From Bacteroidota bacterium (GTDB lineage: Bacteria > Bacteroidota > Bacteroidia > Flavobacteriales_D > Sanyastnellaceae): 64,000 bases of DNA. The stretch spans positions 28,742-92,741 of the forward strand of contig JAQCFW010000005.1 in the NCBI GenBank assembly GCA_027619225.1. The letters are read 5' to 3'. Positions within the stretch are counted from its first letter, which is position 1. Every line of letters starts with the position of its first letter. The notes beneath the pieces were generated by a model that searched no databases, was not told the DNA's origin, and saw nothing but the letters and a program-made list of their open reading frames with translations. Made by a program: the position numbers and the translations under genes. This document shows, one piece after another, positions 25,028-34,208 of this stretch.

Positions 25028-25594
25028 ATGAAATACCTCATTATCGGTCTAGGTAATCCCGGAGCGGAATATGAGGATACTCGACATAATATCGGGTTTA
25101 GAGTGGTGGACACCATCGCTGATGCACACGGTGGGGGGTTTTCCTCCGAACGTCACGGCGCGGTGTCCACCGTTCATTTTAAGGGCAGAACGATCATTCT
25201 GCTCAAGCCATCAACCTTTATGAATTTAAGTGGGAAGGCGGTACGGTATTGGATGGATTCCGAAAAAATCCCTGTAGAAAGAATCCTCGTAATCGCAGAT
25301 GATTTAAACCTTCCTTTTGAAAAAATTAGAATTCGAGGGAAAGGAAGTGACGGTGGTCACAATGGGCTAAAGGATATTCAATCAGTTTTAGGGTCGACTG
25401 TTTATCCAAGGTTAAGAATAGGCATAGGGGACAAATTCAGCGCTGGTCACCAAATAAATCATGTTCTTGGAGAGTGGACAAAAGAGGAGGTGCTCCTCTT
25501 ACAAGAAATTAGCGTTCGTTCTCAAAAAGCGGTTGAAAGTTTCTGCGCTATAGGACTTGAAAGATCTATGAATGCTTTCAATACAGACAAATAG
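25028..25594 (+). CDS. pth: peptidyl-tRNA hydrolase
   Basis: Releases tRNA from stalled peptidyl-tRNA. The 188-residue protein has all family motifs: GLGNPGAEYEDTRHNIGF (about residues 7-24, including the catalytic His), LKPSTFMNLSG with the substrate-binding Asn, VIADDLNLPFEKIRIRGKG and GSDGGHNGLKDI. It begins five bases after rplY, in the prs-rplY-pth run. It converges on nadD with a five-base gap. Confidence 0.97.
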   Translation: MKYLIIGLGNPGAEYEDTRHNIGFRVVDTIADAHGGGFSSERHGAVSTVHFKGRTIILLKPSTFMNLSGKAVRYWMDSEKIPVERILVIADDLNLPFEKIRIRGKGSDGGHNGLKDIQSVLGSTVYPRLRIGIGDKFSAGHQINHVLGEWTKEEVLLLQEISVRSQKAVESFCAIGLERSMNAFNTDK

Positions 25595-25599
25595 CAAAG

Positions 25600-26241
25600 C
25601 TATTCTATCTCGTAAAGATGGTTGTTTCCAATATATGAAATAACCGTATCTGGCAGTAAGTATTGTACATCCTGCTTTTCTAAAATCGCCTCTCTTATAT
25701 AGGTTGAGGAAATCGCAATCATAGGAGCTTCAGTGAATATAACGGCTTTCGTGGAGTCTAGCCTCACAGGTTTATCATTATTTAATGCCTTTTCAGGAAC
25801 CAAACTGCTCATCTTAGACAACCTTCTTGGATAAACAAGCAATCTGTGGTTTTCATGAATTGACTTGTAATTCTTCCATCTGTGAAGGTTTTCATAGTTG
25901 TCCTCACCTAAAATTACCGAAAAATTTACTTCTGGAAACTTATCCCTTAGATGTTGCAAAGTATCTGCCGTGTAGCTTGGTCGTTCTAGCTTGAATTCGA
26001 TATCAGAAGAAAAAATAAATGGATTGTCCGCAATCGCAAGTTTCACCATCTGAAGTCTATGTTCCTCCGGAATCATCTCGTCTGACAGTTTGAAAGGACT
26101 CGTTGGGGTGACAACTATCCAAACTTGGTCTAACCCCCCCCTACTTACCATGTGATTGGCAATAACAAGGTGTCCTAAGTGAATGGGATTGAAGGACCCG
26201 AAGTAGAGACCCACCTTACCCTTATTGGTTCTTCCCGTCAT
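25600..26241 (-). CDS. nadD: nicotinate-nucleotide adenylyltransferase
   Basis: Converts nicotinate mononucleotide and ATP to deamido-NAD. The 213-residue protein has the nucleotidyltransferase motif GLYFGSFNPIHLGHLVIA (about residues 11-28, with the HxGH) and the C-terminal ISSTYIREAI motif. Its ATG overlaps the gmk stop by four bases. It is the last gene of the yicC-gmk-nadD operon, an order common in Bacteroidota. Confidence 0.96.
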   Translation of the reverse strand: MTGRTNKGKVGLYFGSFNPIHLGHLVIANHMVSRGGLDQVWIVVTPTSPFKLSDEMIPEEHRLQMVKLAIADNPFIFSSDIEFKLERPSYTADTLQHLRDKFPEVNFSVILGEDNYENLHRWKNYKSIHENHRLLVYPRRLSKMSSLVPEKALNNDKPVRLDSTKAVIFTEAPMIAISSTYIREAILEKQDVQYLLPDTVISYIGNNHLYEIE

Positions 26242-26831
26242 GGCTTTAGAAATTCAACTACTGTATTTATAATTGTTAAAATTGCCTTCTGTAAATCATT
26301 ATTTACAAGTTTTACGTCAAAAGAGTCTGCCAACTGCATTTCATTGTCTGCCTTGGCTAACCTACTCATTATATTTTTCTCTGATTCTGTCCCTCTACCT
26401 CTTAGTCTATGTTCAAGTGTTTCCATAGATGGAGGCATTACAAAAACAGAAATTGCTGACGTGCCAAACACTTTTTTCAAGGCAAGTCCGCCCACAACAT
26501 CCACATCAAAAACTGGATTAATTCCCTCAGACCACATTCTTTCTACCTCAGATCTGAGGGTTCCATAGCAAACCCCAGGATAAACCTCTTCCCATTCAAT
26601 AAAATCACCATTTTTAACTCTAGAATCAAATTCCTTCTGAGTTAAATAATAATAAGCCTCTCCATCTTTCTCCTCTCCTCGTGGTGGTCTCGTGGTAGCG
26701 CTAATACTAAATCCAAGTGGCAGCGTGGAAGAAGCCATTAACCCCTTGACCATAGTGGTTTTACCCGCTCCTGAAGGTGCGGAGAAAATAATTGCTTTGC
26801 CATTTCCTTTAGGGGCTAATCCAGTAGGCAT
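26238..26831 (-). CDS. gmk: guanylate kinase
   Basis: Phosphorylates GMP to GDP. The 197-residue protein has the P-loop FSAPSGAGKTTMVKG (about residues 16-30) and the GMP-binding stretch SISATTRPPRGEEKDG. YYYLTQKEFDSRVKNGDFIEW follows with small sequence changes, as does the DVDVVGG motif where most members read DIDVQG. It lies two bases after yicC and overlaps nadD by four bases. Confidence 0.96.
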   Translation of the reverse strand: MPTGLAPKGNGKAIIFSAPSGAGKTTMVKGLMASSTLPLGFSISATTRPPRGEEKDGEAYYYLTQKEFDSRVKNGDFIEWEEVYPGVCYGTLRSEVERMWSEGINPVFDVDVVGGLALKKVFGTSAISVFVMPPSMETLEHRLRGRGTESEKNIMSRLAKADNEMQLADSFDVKLVNNDLQKAILTIINTVVEFLKP

Positions 26832-26833
26832 CT

Positions 26834-27706
26834 TTAAAGTACGTTTAAAACTTGTTCTTTAATTTTCTCAAGCTCGTCCTTCATTCTCACCACAAGTCTT
26901 TGAATGTCCGCATCATTTGCCTTTGAGCCTAAGGTGTTGATTTCCCTTCCTATTTCTTGAGCAATAAACCCAAACTTCTTTCCTTGTCCCACTCCATTCT
27001 TCAAGACATCCTCAAAATGCTTACAGTGAGCAGCAAGTCTTGACCTCTCTTCAGCAACATCCGTTTTCTCAATATAAAAAAGCACCTCCTGCTCAAATCT
27101 ATTCTCATCAATTTTAGATCTGTCAATTACTTCTTCCAGATTTGCCTTAATCCGTGTTCGTATTCGTTTTAATCGATCATCTAAAAGTGGGTCGAGATTC
27201 TTAGATTCTTCGCTGATAATAAATATACCCGCCTTAAAATCTTTTTCTATTGACGCTCCTTCTACTTCTCTAAAATTGTCAAATGCATCGAGTGCGTCTC
27301 CTACTATTCCCTCTACTTTAGACCAAACATCCTCATCTAACTCTTCCCTTGGGTGCTGAAGTGCGTCGGGCATTTTAATCGCTATCGCGAGAAGATTATC
27401 CGCCTTTTGACCTGATTCTACAGCAATCTTTTCAAGCTGCGAAATATACGATTTAACAAGCTCCGTATTTATTTCATGCTTGGACTCCGAAGGATCGGTT
27501 TCATAACTAAGGAAAAAATCGCATTTCCCTCTAATTACCCTCGATCTCAAAAGCTTTCTAAGTTCCATTTCCTTCTCTCTGAAAACCGCAGGAATCCTAG
27601 CATTTAAGTCAAATTGCTTGCTGTTTAGTGAGCGTATCTCTACTGAATACTTGCGGTTAGTGACAACTCCCTCAGCCTTTCCGTAACCTGTCATAGATCG
27701 AATCAT
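26834..27706 (-). CDS. yicC: YicC-family endoribonuclease
   Basis: YicC proteins are conserved ribonucleases implicated in RNA turnover. The 290-residue protein has the N-terminal signature MIRSMTGYGKAEG and the C-terminal DUF1732 region with FIAQEIGREINTLGSKANDADI. I start it at ATG 27706, which gives the family's N-terminus. The frame also runs back to 27748, but that extension would cross the promoter. A perfect TATCTTTG box ends four bases before this ATG. gmk and nadD follow directly. Confidence 0.93.
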   Translation of the reverse strand: MIRSMTGYGKAEGVVTNRKYSVEIRSLNSKQFDLNARIPAVFREKEMELRKLLRSRVIRGKCDFFLSYETDPSESKHEINTELVKSYISQLEKIAVESGQKADNLLAIAIKMPDALQHPREELDEDVWSKVEGIVGDALDAFDNFREVEGASIEKDFKAGIFIISEESKNLDPLLDDRLKRIRTRIKANLEEVIDRSKIDENRFEQEVLFYIEKTDVAEERSRLAAHCKHFEDVLKNGVGQGKKFGFIAQEIGREINTLGSKANDADIQRLVVRMKDELEKIKEQVLNVL

Positions 27707-27710
27707 AGCC

Positions 27711-27718
27711 CAAAGATA
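27711..27718 (-). promoter_or_regulatory. -7 promoter box of yicC-gmk-nadD (TATCTTTG)
   Basis: The minus strand reads TATCTTTG, an exact match, with four bases (GGCT) before the yicC ATG. This predicts a leaderless or almost leaderless mRNA. The facing promoter box of the prenyl synthase lies only five bases away. Confidence 0.6.
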
Positions 27719-27723
27719 AGCCG

Positions 27724-27731
27724 TACCTTTG
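27724..27731 (+). promoter_or_regulatory. -7 promoter box of the prenyl synthase gene (TACCTTTG)
   Basis: TACCTTTG is an exact TAnnTTTG match, ending six bases before the ATG at 27738. Its last three bases form an in-frame TTG that can be mistaken for a start codon. Confidence 0.6.
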
Positions 27732-27737
27732 TCCTCT

Positions 27738-28712
27738 ATGCCGAGCATAAAAGAAATTCAAGCCCCAGTAGGAAAAGATATGCAGGTTTTTTCCAGGCAT
27801 TTTAGAGAAGTACTGAGATCTGACGTTCCATTGTTAGATACCATTATGCGCTACATCGTGAAGCGCAAGGGGAAACAAATGAGGCCGCTATTTGTGTTTT
27901 TAACTGCAAAACTTCACGGAGGGGTTGTGGAGAAAACACACACTGCAGCTTCGCTAATCGAACTTCTACATACAGCTACTTTAGTTCACGATGATGTTGT
28001 GGATGAGAGCGATAGAAGGAGGGGCTTCTTTTCGATACAAGCTTTGTGGAAAAAAAAAGTGGCTGTTTTAGTGGGAGATTATTTGCTTTCTAGAGGGCTG
28101 CTCACAGCTGTAGATGCTGAAGCGTTTGATCTCCTGAAACTAACATCTAGGGCGGTGAAGGAAATGAGTGAGGGGGAGCTTCTTCAGATTGAAAAAGCCA
28201 GGAGGTTAGATATTACTGAGGAGGTTTATTTTGAGATTATTAGACGTAAAACCGCATCCTTAATTGCTGCTTGTTGTGCATGTGGGGCGGCGTCAGCAGG
28301 GGGAGATGCTGATCAGGTTGATGTGATGTGGAAATTTGGGGAGAAAACTGGTTTGGCATTTCAGATAAAAGATGATTTGCTTGATTTGGGAGATGGAAAG
28401 AGGACGGGGAAACCCACAGGGCAAGATATACGTGAGAAAAAACTAACTCTGCCACTGATTCACTCGCTCCAAGTTGCCGATGGTAGCGCTCGAAGACGTC
28501 TGCTTAAACTTGTGAAAAGAGCTCCGAAAGATCCCGAGGCGGTGAGAGAGGTGATGGATGCCATTTTAAACGGTCCTGGATTAAAATACGCGAGAGAAAA
28601 GATGATGCTGCTGCGAAATGAAGCTGTGGAAATCTTAAATGATTTCGAAGAGGGGGATGCTAAAAAGGCCCTCATTGACATGCTCGATTTTACGATCCAA
28701 AGGAGCAAATGA
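27738..28712 (+). CDS. polyprenyl (all-trans) diphosphate synthase
   Basis: Chain-elongating prenyltransferase that makes the long isoprenoid tail of quinones (IspB-like), 324 residues. The first Asp-rich motif is LVHDDVVDESDRRRG (about residues 82-96) and the second is KDDLLDLGDGKRTGKPTG (about 212-229), with GGKQMRP-like KGKQMRPLFV before them and EGELLQIEKA between. I use ATG 27738 (MPSIKEIQAP). The MORN-like lipoprotein gene overlaps its stop by four bases. Chain length cannot be read from the sequence with certainty. Confidence 0.93.
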   Translation: MPSIKEIQAPVGKDMQVFSRHFREVLRSDVPLLDTIMRYIVKRKGKQMRPLFVFLTAKLHGGVVEKTHTAASLIELLHTATLVHDDVVDESDRRRGFFSIQALWKKKVAVLVGDYLLSRGLLTAVDAEAFDLLKLTSRAVKEMSEGELLQIEKARRLDITEEVYFEIIRRKTASLIAACCACGAASAGGDADQVDVMWKFGEKTGLAFQIKDDLLDLGDGKRTGKPTGQDIREKKLTLPLIHSLQVADGSARRRLLKLVKRAPKDPEAVREVMDAILNGPGLKYAREKMMLLRNEAVEILNDFEEGDAKKALIDMLDFTIQRSK

Positions 28713-29164
28713 AAAAGGTGTTTATATTCGGGGTAATTGCAGTGGTGATTTCACATTGTGGGGCAATCTCGCATGAGAAGATCGAGGAAAAACCAAATAG
28801 AGTTGAGGTAATTTCAAATTGGGGTGATGGGACAGTGAAGGAGGAGAGGATTTATCTTGATGGTGATGTCGTAGAAATAATGACTTACTTCGAGAACTTT
28901 AAAGTAAACACAAAAGGAAGGGTGAAGATTGAGGGGGAGGAAGAGGTTAGAATTGGAACTTGGCGCTCTTATTATAAAAACGGAACGCATTGGTCACAAG
29001 GTGAGTATTCAAGCGGGGTGAGTGATGGGGGTTATCAGACTTGGTACCCTAACGGAAACCCTAATATTATAGGCTTTTACAGCAATGGAGTTGAGACAGG
29101 ACAGTGGACGTTTTTCGACTCAACAGGCACAGTTGTAAAACAGTACGACCTTACACCTGGGTAA
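28709..29164 (+). CDS. lipoprotein with MORN-like repeats
   Basis: A 151-residue exported protein whose N-terminus (MKKVFIFGVIAVVISHCGA) ends in a cysteine that may be lipidated, although SHC is an imperfect lipobox. The rest carries MORN/YwqK-like repeats: GTWRSYYKNGTHWSQGEY, GGYQTWYPNGNPNIIGFY and TGQWTFFDSTGTVV. Such repeats are common in Bacteroidota envelope proteins of unknown role. The start overlaps the stop of the prenyl synthase gene (ATGA), so it is translationally coupled. Confidence 0.75.
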   Translation: MKKVFIFGVIAVVISHCGAISHEKIEEKPNRVEVISNWGDGTVKEERIYLDGDVVEIMTYFENFKVNTKGRVKIEGEEEVRIGTWRSYYKNGTHWSQGEYSSGVSDGGYQTWYPNGNPNIIGFYSNGVETGQWTFFDSTGTVVKQYDLTPG

Positions 29165-29284
29165 TACGTCTGGGTAACAAAATATTTTATACTGTTTTCC
29201 ACATTTTCTCGTTGAGTGTTTAATGAAAAAAGGCTCAGTGAAAACTCTGGATTTTTAACTTGCAGTACGTTAAGATTATACCTC

Positions 29285-30280
29285 ATGAAAACCTCTTTTG
29301 TCCGTTTGTTTCTTTTTACTTGTAGCTTTCTCACTCTACTAAGCGCTCAAGCAGAAAACCTTGCTTCTGCAGAAGAATATATTTTAACCTGGAAAAGTGA
29401 GGCCGTAAGGCAGATGAATCTTTACAAAATACCAGCTAGTATTACCCTTGCTCAAGGAATATTAGAGAGTGGAAACGGCGTAAGTGAACTCGCAAAAAAA
29501 TCCAACAATCATTTTGGAATTAAATGTCACGCCGATTGGGAAGGGGGTCGAACGTACCATGATGATGATGAAAAGGGAGAGTGTTTCAGAGTTTACGATC
29601 ATCCCCGTGACAGTTATGAGGATCACAGTAAGTTTCTGTTGAGGAAAAGGTATGCCGAGCTGTTTGATTTGGACTTAAAAGATTATAAAGGATGGGCTAT
29701 GGGTTTGAAAAAGTGCGGGTATGCCACCAACCCTGAGTATTCAAATTTACTAATCACACTAATAGAACGTCATGATTTGCATCGTTTTGACTCTGAGGAG
29801 GGAGACGATGTCGCGGAGAATCCCGAAACAACAAATAACAGTCCATCTGCGTATATTGGAATTCAACGTCAAAGACGCGATATAAGAACTACTGACCACG
29901 GAGTTCAATATATTGTTGCTCGAAAAGGGGACTCTCCTAAAAGCCTAAGTCAAGATTTAGAAATGATGGCTTGGCAATTCACCAGATACAATGAGGTTTC
30001 TAAGGATTATCTCTTTTCTGAAGGCGAGAGGGTTTATTTACAGCCCAAGAAGAATTATGCAGCCTACTCTTGGTATGTCGTTCGTTCTGGCCAAACCCTT
30101 TGGGAAATTTCTCAGATATATGGAATTAAAACATCTGCTTTAGCGAGGAAAAACAACTTGTCGAAAAATGGGTCTTTAAGAACAGGGCAAAAGCTCAGTC
30201 TTAAATGGTCACTCACAAAGGAGGGAAATCTTCCATGGTATGCGAAAATGATAAAGTCAGATAAAACCAATTTGGAATAA
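29285..30280 (+). CDS. secreted glucosaminidase with LysM domain
   Basis: A peptidoglycan hydrolase of the FlgJ/GH73 type, 331 residues. The signal peptide is MKTSFVRLFLFTCSF... ending LLSAQA. The glucosaminidase domain lies at about 35-170, with ITLAQGILESGNGVSELA carrying the catalytic Glu, NNHFGIKCH, FRVYDHPRDSYEDH and LKKCGYATNPEYSNLL. A degenerate first LysM-like segment (IVARKGDSPKSLSQDLEM) and a clear LysM (YVVRSGQTLWEISQIYGI) follow for wall binding. I place the start at ATG 29285 because it gives a proper signal peptide; the frame continues back to 29216. It probably acts in cell separation or wall turnover. Confidence 0.92.
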   Translation: MKTSFVRLFLFTCSFLTLLSAQAENLASAEEYILTWKSEAVRQMNLYKIPASITLAQGILESGNGVSELAKKSNNHFGIKCHADWEGGRTYHDDDEKGECFRVYDHPRDSYEDHSKFLLRKRYAELFDLDLKDYKGWAMGLKKCGYATNPEYSNLLITLIERHDLHRFDSEEGDDVAENPETTNNSPSAYIGIQRQRRDIRTTDHGVQYIVARKGDSPKSLSQDLEMMAWQFTRYNEVSKDYLFSEGERVYLQPKKNYAAYSWYVVRSGQTLWEISQIYGIKTSALARKNNLSKNGSLRTGQKLSLKWSLTKEGNLPWYAKMIKSDKTNLE

Positions 30281-30313
30281 GTAACTTAGCGAAATATCTA
30301 ATTAAGAGAAAAA

Positions 30314-31471
30314 ATGCCTTTTTACCAGAAATTAGGGGAAATTCCTCACAAGAGACATACTCAGTTTCGAAGAGAAGACGGAGCGCTTTACAGCGAGCAG
30401 GTATTCGGCACAGCGGGCTTTACTGGCGTTACATCCATTTTATATCATTACAACAGCCCAACCATGGTAAAAGAAATCCTGGGCAGTATTGATGTGAAGC
30501 CTAAGATTGCCGTCGAATGTAATTTGAAATCTAGAAAATTAGAAGGATTTAATGTGAAGCCCGGGAAAGATTATCTCGATTCAAGAGTGCCTATTATGTT
30601 TAATGTTGATGTTGATATTGAACTCGCTTCGCCACCTAAAGTTGAAGAAGAAGTCTTCTATAAAAATTCGGATCAAAATGAAACCATCTTTGTTCATCAT
30701 GGCCATGGAGTTCTAGAAACCACTTTTGGCAATATGGATTTTAGTGAGGGTGACTACTTGGTAATTCCCAAAGGGATTATCTACCGATTTAAGTTTGAGT
30801 CGGTTGAAAACAGACTCCTAATCGTGGCTTCTGCTGCACCTGTTTTTACTCCCAAACGCTATAGAAACAACTTCGGACAGCTTTTAGAGCACAGTCCTTT
30901 TTGTGAACGTGATTTCAGGACTCCAAGCAAGCTCGTTGTCAACAACGAACTTGGTGACTACTTGGTGAAAATTCGCAAAAATGGAATGATTCACGACTAT
31001 GTCTATGCAAGCCATCCTTTCGATGTTGTGGGTTGGGATGGATATCTATTCCCCTATGCATTTAACATCAAGGATTTTGAACCTATTACAGGACGGGTCC
31101 ATCAACCGCCACCAGTACACCAAACTTTTGAATCTGCATGCTTTGTAATTTGCAGCTTTGTCCCTCGCCTATATGATTATCACCCCAAATCAATTCCAGC
31201 TCCTTATTTTCACAGCAACATAGATTCGGATGAGTTGCTTTACTATGTTAATGGTGATTTTATGAGTCGTGTGGGTGTACAACCCGGACAACTAACCCTT
31301 CACCCAGCTGGCATTCCACATGGACCGCATCCTGGAACCAGAGAAGCCAGCATAGGGGAAAAAGCTTCTCCTGAGACAGCTGTTATGGTGGACACTTTCA
31401 AACCACTACACCTCACTCAACAAGCACTAGACCTTGAATATCCTGAGTACTATAAATCTTGGGTTAAATAA
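30314..31471 (+). CDS. hmgA: homogentisate 1,2-dioxygenase
   Basis: Opens the aromatic ring of homogentisate to maleylacetoacetate in tyrosine breakdown. The 385-residue protein belongs to the shorter Bacteroidota form of this cupin-fold enzyme. The iron-binding region is recognisable as PYFHSNIDSDELLYYVNGDF and HPAGIPHGPHPG, and the substrate region includes PPPVHQTFESACFVICSF. Its direct neighbour hppD makes its substrate, which strengthens the assignment. A near-consensus TAACTTAG lies about 30 bases before the ATG and may drive the run of genes that follows. Confidence 0.92.
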   Translation: MPFYQKLGEIPHKRHTQFRREDGALYSEQVFGTAGFTGVTSILYHYNSPTMVKEILGSIDVKPKIAVECNLKSRKLEGFNVKPGKDYLDSRVPIMFNVDVDIELASPPKVEEEVFYKNSDQNETIFVHHGHGVLETTFGNMDFSEGDYLVIPKGIIYRFKFESVENRLLIVASAAPVFTPKRYRNNFGQLLEHSPFCERDFRTPSKLVVNNELGDYLVKIRKNGMIHDYVYASHPFDVVGWDGYLFPYAFNIKDFEPITGRVHQPPPVHQTFESACFVICSFVPRLYDYHPKSIPAPYFHSNIDSDELLYYVNGDFMSRVGVQPGQLTLHPAGIPHGPHPGTREASIGEKASPETAVMVDTFKPLHLTQQALDLEYPEYYKSWVK

Positions 31472-31479
31472 AAAACATT

Positions 31480-32616
31480 ATGTTACAGAATAAGATTCCC
31501 ACCTTAGACAAAATTATTTCTGACGCTGAAGATTTTCTGCCAATTTTAGGAACTGATCACGTAGAAATTATTGTCGGAAATGCCAAGCAAAGTGCGTTTT
31601 ACTATATGACTGCATGGGGATTTCAGCCGCTAGCCTACAAAGGTCTTGAGACTGGAAGTAAGGACTCTGTTTCTTATGTTTTAAAGCAAGGTAAAATCAT
31701 TCTTGTTCTATCTACCCCACTAAAATCAGGTGGCGTGTTAAACAACCATCTCAATGACCATGGTGATGGAGTGAAGTGTATTTCACTTTGGGTTGAAGAT
31801 GCTCGTAAAAGCTATGATGAGACCACGAAAAGAGGAGCAAAAAGTGCATTTGAACCTAAAGTTTTATCTGACGACAATGGTGAAGTTGTTTTAAGCGCTA
31901 TTCACACTTACGGAGAAACTTTACACGTTTTTGTAGAGCGACATAATTACAAAGGAGTATTTATGCCCGGATATCGCGCATGGAACCCTGAGTATGCTCC
32001 AAGTGAAACGGGTCTGCTTTTCATCGATCACATGGTGGGAAATGTCGACTGGGGACAAATGAACAAATGGGTTGATTTTTATAACAAAATAATGGGGTTT
32101 GCTCAAATTATTTCTTTCGACGACAAGGATATTTCTACAGAATACACCGCCTTAATGTCTAAGGTGATGAGCAATGGAAATGGTCGGATTAAGTTCCCTA
32201 TTAACGAACCGGCGAAGGGGCGAAAGAAATCTCAAATTGAGGAGTATATTGACTACTATGAGGGTTCGGGATGCCAACACATTGCCGTGGCTAGTAATGA
32301 CATCATAAAAACCGTAACGGCTTTAAAAGCCCGAGGGGTAGATTTCCTTTATGTTCCTGAGACATATTATGATACTGTCCAAGAGCGAGTGGGCGAAATC
32401 GACGAAGACCTTGAATCTTTAAAAAAACTAGGCATTTTAATCGATAGAGATGAAGAGGGCTACCTACTCCAAATCTTTACAAAACCCGTTTTAGATAGAC
32501 CCACAATGTTTTTTGAAGTCATCCAAAGATGTGGGGCTACTTCATTCGGAAAAGGAAACTTCCAAGCTCTTTTTGAAGCAATCGAAAAGGAGCAAGAGAG
32601 TAGAGGAACTCTGTAA
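31480..32616 (+). CDS. hppD: 4-hydroxyphenylpyruvate dioxygenase
   Basis: Fe(II) enzyme that converts 4-hydroxyphenylpyruvate to homogentisate. The 378-residue protein has two VOC domains. The metal ligands are visible as His in FIDHMVGNVDWG (about residue 185), His in GCQHIAVASNDI (about 267) and Glu in TMFFEVIQRCGATSFGKGNF (about 348). It begins eight bases after hmgA, completing a two-gene tyrosine-degradation unit; fumarylacetoacetase is not in the window. Confidence 0.96.
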   Translation: MLQNKIPTLDKIISDAEDFLPILGTDHVEIIVGNAKQSAFYYMTAWGFQPLAYKGLETGSKDSVSYVLKQGKIILVLSTPLKSGGVLNNHLNDHGDGVKCISLWVEDARKSYDETTKRGAKSAFEPKVLSDDNGEVVLSAIHTYGETLHVFVERHNYKGVFMPGYRAWNPEYAPSETGLLFIDHMVGNVDWGQMNKWVDFYNKIMGFAQIISFDDKDISTEYTALMSKVMSNGNGRIKFPINEPAKGRKKSQIEEYIDYYEGSGCQHIAVASNDIIKTVTALKARGVDFLYVPETYYDTVQERVGEIDEDLESLKKLGILIDRDEEGYLLQIFTKPVLDRPTMFFEVIQRCGATSFGKGNFQALFEAIEKEQESRGTL

Positions 32617-32618
32617 TT

Positions 32619-34208
32619 TTGAACCCCATCCTTCAAGTTAAAAATCTAACCGTTGCCTTCGACAAGGTTGTTGTTAAGGATGTGTGTTTTAGTGTCTATC
32701 CCGGGCAGACAACTGCAATTGTGGGTGAATCAGGATCGGGTAAAACTGTAACTTCTATGGCAGTTATGGGATTATTACCACCTTCAGGTAGGATAATTTC
32801 TGGGGAAATAACAGGGGTAAATCGTTTGGATTATATAAAAAACGGCTCCCCTGTAGGCACGGAGATAAGCATGGTTTTCCAAGACCCGATGTCTTCACTA
32901 AACCCCTCTATGCGCGTGGGAAGTCAAGTGGGAGAGTCTCTGCGGGTACATTTGGGGTTGAATGCCCGGGAAGCGACTCAAAAGGTAATCGAGCTTTTTA
33001 CGGAGGTTGAATTGCCATCGCCTAGAGAAACTTTAAATAAATATCCCCACGAGTTAAGCGGAGGCCAAAAACAAAGGGTTATGATCGCCATGGCTTTGGC
33101 TTGTGAACCCTCCGTTTTAGTTGCCGATGAGCCTACCACGGCACTCGATGTAACGGTACAGGCTACAATACTAAATCTTCTTCAGAAACTACAAAAAGAA
33201 CGCAATTTGGGCGTGCTGTTTATCTCACACGATCTAGAAGTTGTCAGGTCCATAGCACAACACGTTATTGTTATGAGATTCGGGGAAATCGTTGAGCAGG
33301 GGCTATGTTTAGATGTGCTCGACAGTCCATCACACCCCTACACAATAGAGCTCATTAACTCAAGGCCTAAAAAGATTTGTGAAGGTGGAGTTCGTAGTCA
33401 TCAATCACTCATCGAGGTGAAAAACCTTGGCCTAGAGTTCACCACTTCTCGCAACTTTTGGGGAAATCCTACCAAACGTTTTAAAGCTGTTGATGACGTT
33501 TCTTTTATAATTAATACAGGTGAACGAGTAGGTATTGTAGGTGAAAGCGGTTGTGGTAAATCAACTTTGGGACTGTTAATGCTCGGATTGGAAAAGCCAA
33601 GCAAAGGAGAGGTTGTTTGGAAAAACAAAGTGCTGAATGTTGAGGATGAAAAATCAATGAAGGAATTCCGAAGGGAAGCCCAACCCGTTTTTCAGGATCC
33701 CTTTAGCGCCTTAAACCCCAGAATGAAAATAGGGAAAGCCATTTGTGAAGCGATAAGACAAACTGTCGAAGGCAAAAAACTGTCGAGTTCCCAACAACTC
33801 CAAGAAGCGAAGTCGCTGTTACTCGAAGTGGGATTACAAGAGGAAGATCTGGAAAAATTCCCGAGTTCTTTCAGTGGCGGAATGAGGCAAAGAATTGTCT
33901 TAGCCAGGGCACTCGCAGTTAAGCCCATATTTTTAATTTTAGATGAAAGTGTAGCTGCACTTGACCTGCGGATACAATCACAGATCTTAGAACTTCTCTC
34001 AGAAATACAAAAAAATCGATCGTTAGCCTACTTATTTATATCTCACGATTTAGATGTTATTCGAGCTGTTTGTGATCGGGTTCTTGTAATGAAAGATGGG
34101 CGGATCATCGAAGAGGGTTCAACAGACGAAGTCTTTAATTCTCCCGTTGATTCATATACAAAACACCTTCTTGAAAGCCGACCAGGAAAGCTTAATTTCG
34201 CATCATGA
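32619..34208 (+). CDS. fused dipeptide/oligopeptide-type ABC transporter ATPase
   Basis: Two nucleotide-binding domains in one 529-residue chain, as in DppD-DppF fusions (YejF-like). Domain 1 (about 1-250) has Walker A GESGSGKT, signature LSGGQKQR and Walker B VLVADEPTTALD. Domain 2 (about 265-525) has GESGCGKS, FSGGMRQR and LILDESVAALD. The only fitting start is TTG 32619 (MNPILQVKNLTV), two bases after the hppD stop, so initiation is probably coupled. The permease and binding protein are not in the window. The crotonase gene overlaps its stop by four bases. Confidence 0.92.
   Translation: MNPILQVKNLTVAFDKVVVKDVCFSVYPGQTTAIVGESGSGKTVTSMAVMGLLPPSGRIISGEITGVNRLDYIKNGSPVGTEISMVFQDPMSSLNPSMRVGSQVGESLRVHLGLNAREATQKVIELFTEVELPSPRETLNKYPHELSGGQKQRVMIAMALACEPSVLVADEPTTALDVTVQATILNLLQKLQKERNLGVLFISHDLEVVRSIAQHVIVMRFGEIVEQGLCLDVLDSPSHPYTIELINSRPKKICEGGVRSHQSLIEVKNLGLEFTTSRNFWGNPTKRFKAVDDVSFIINTGERVGIVGESGCGKSTLGLLMLGLEKPSKGEVVWKNKVLNVEDEKSMKEFRREAQPVFQDPFSALNPRMKIGKAICEAIRQTVEGKKLSSSQQLQEAKSLLLEVGLQEEDLEKFPSSFSGGMRQRIVLARALAVKPIFLILDESVAALDLRIQSQILELLSEIQKNRSLAYLFISHDLDVIRAVCDRVLVMKDGRIIEEGSTDEVFNSPVDSYTKHLLESRPGKLNFAS

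Noticed and set aside
26179..26568. 129-codon forward frame across nadD and gmk
   Set aside because: Antisense to two firmly identified genes; no domain or signal.
32614..32621. Perfect TAATTTTG promoter-like box before the ABC ATPase gene
   Set aside because: It consists of the hppD stop codon plus the TTG start region; no other start codon lies just downstream, so a promoter function is unlikely.
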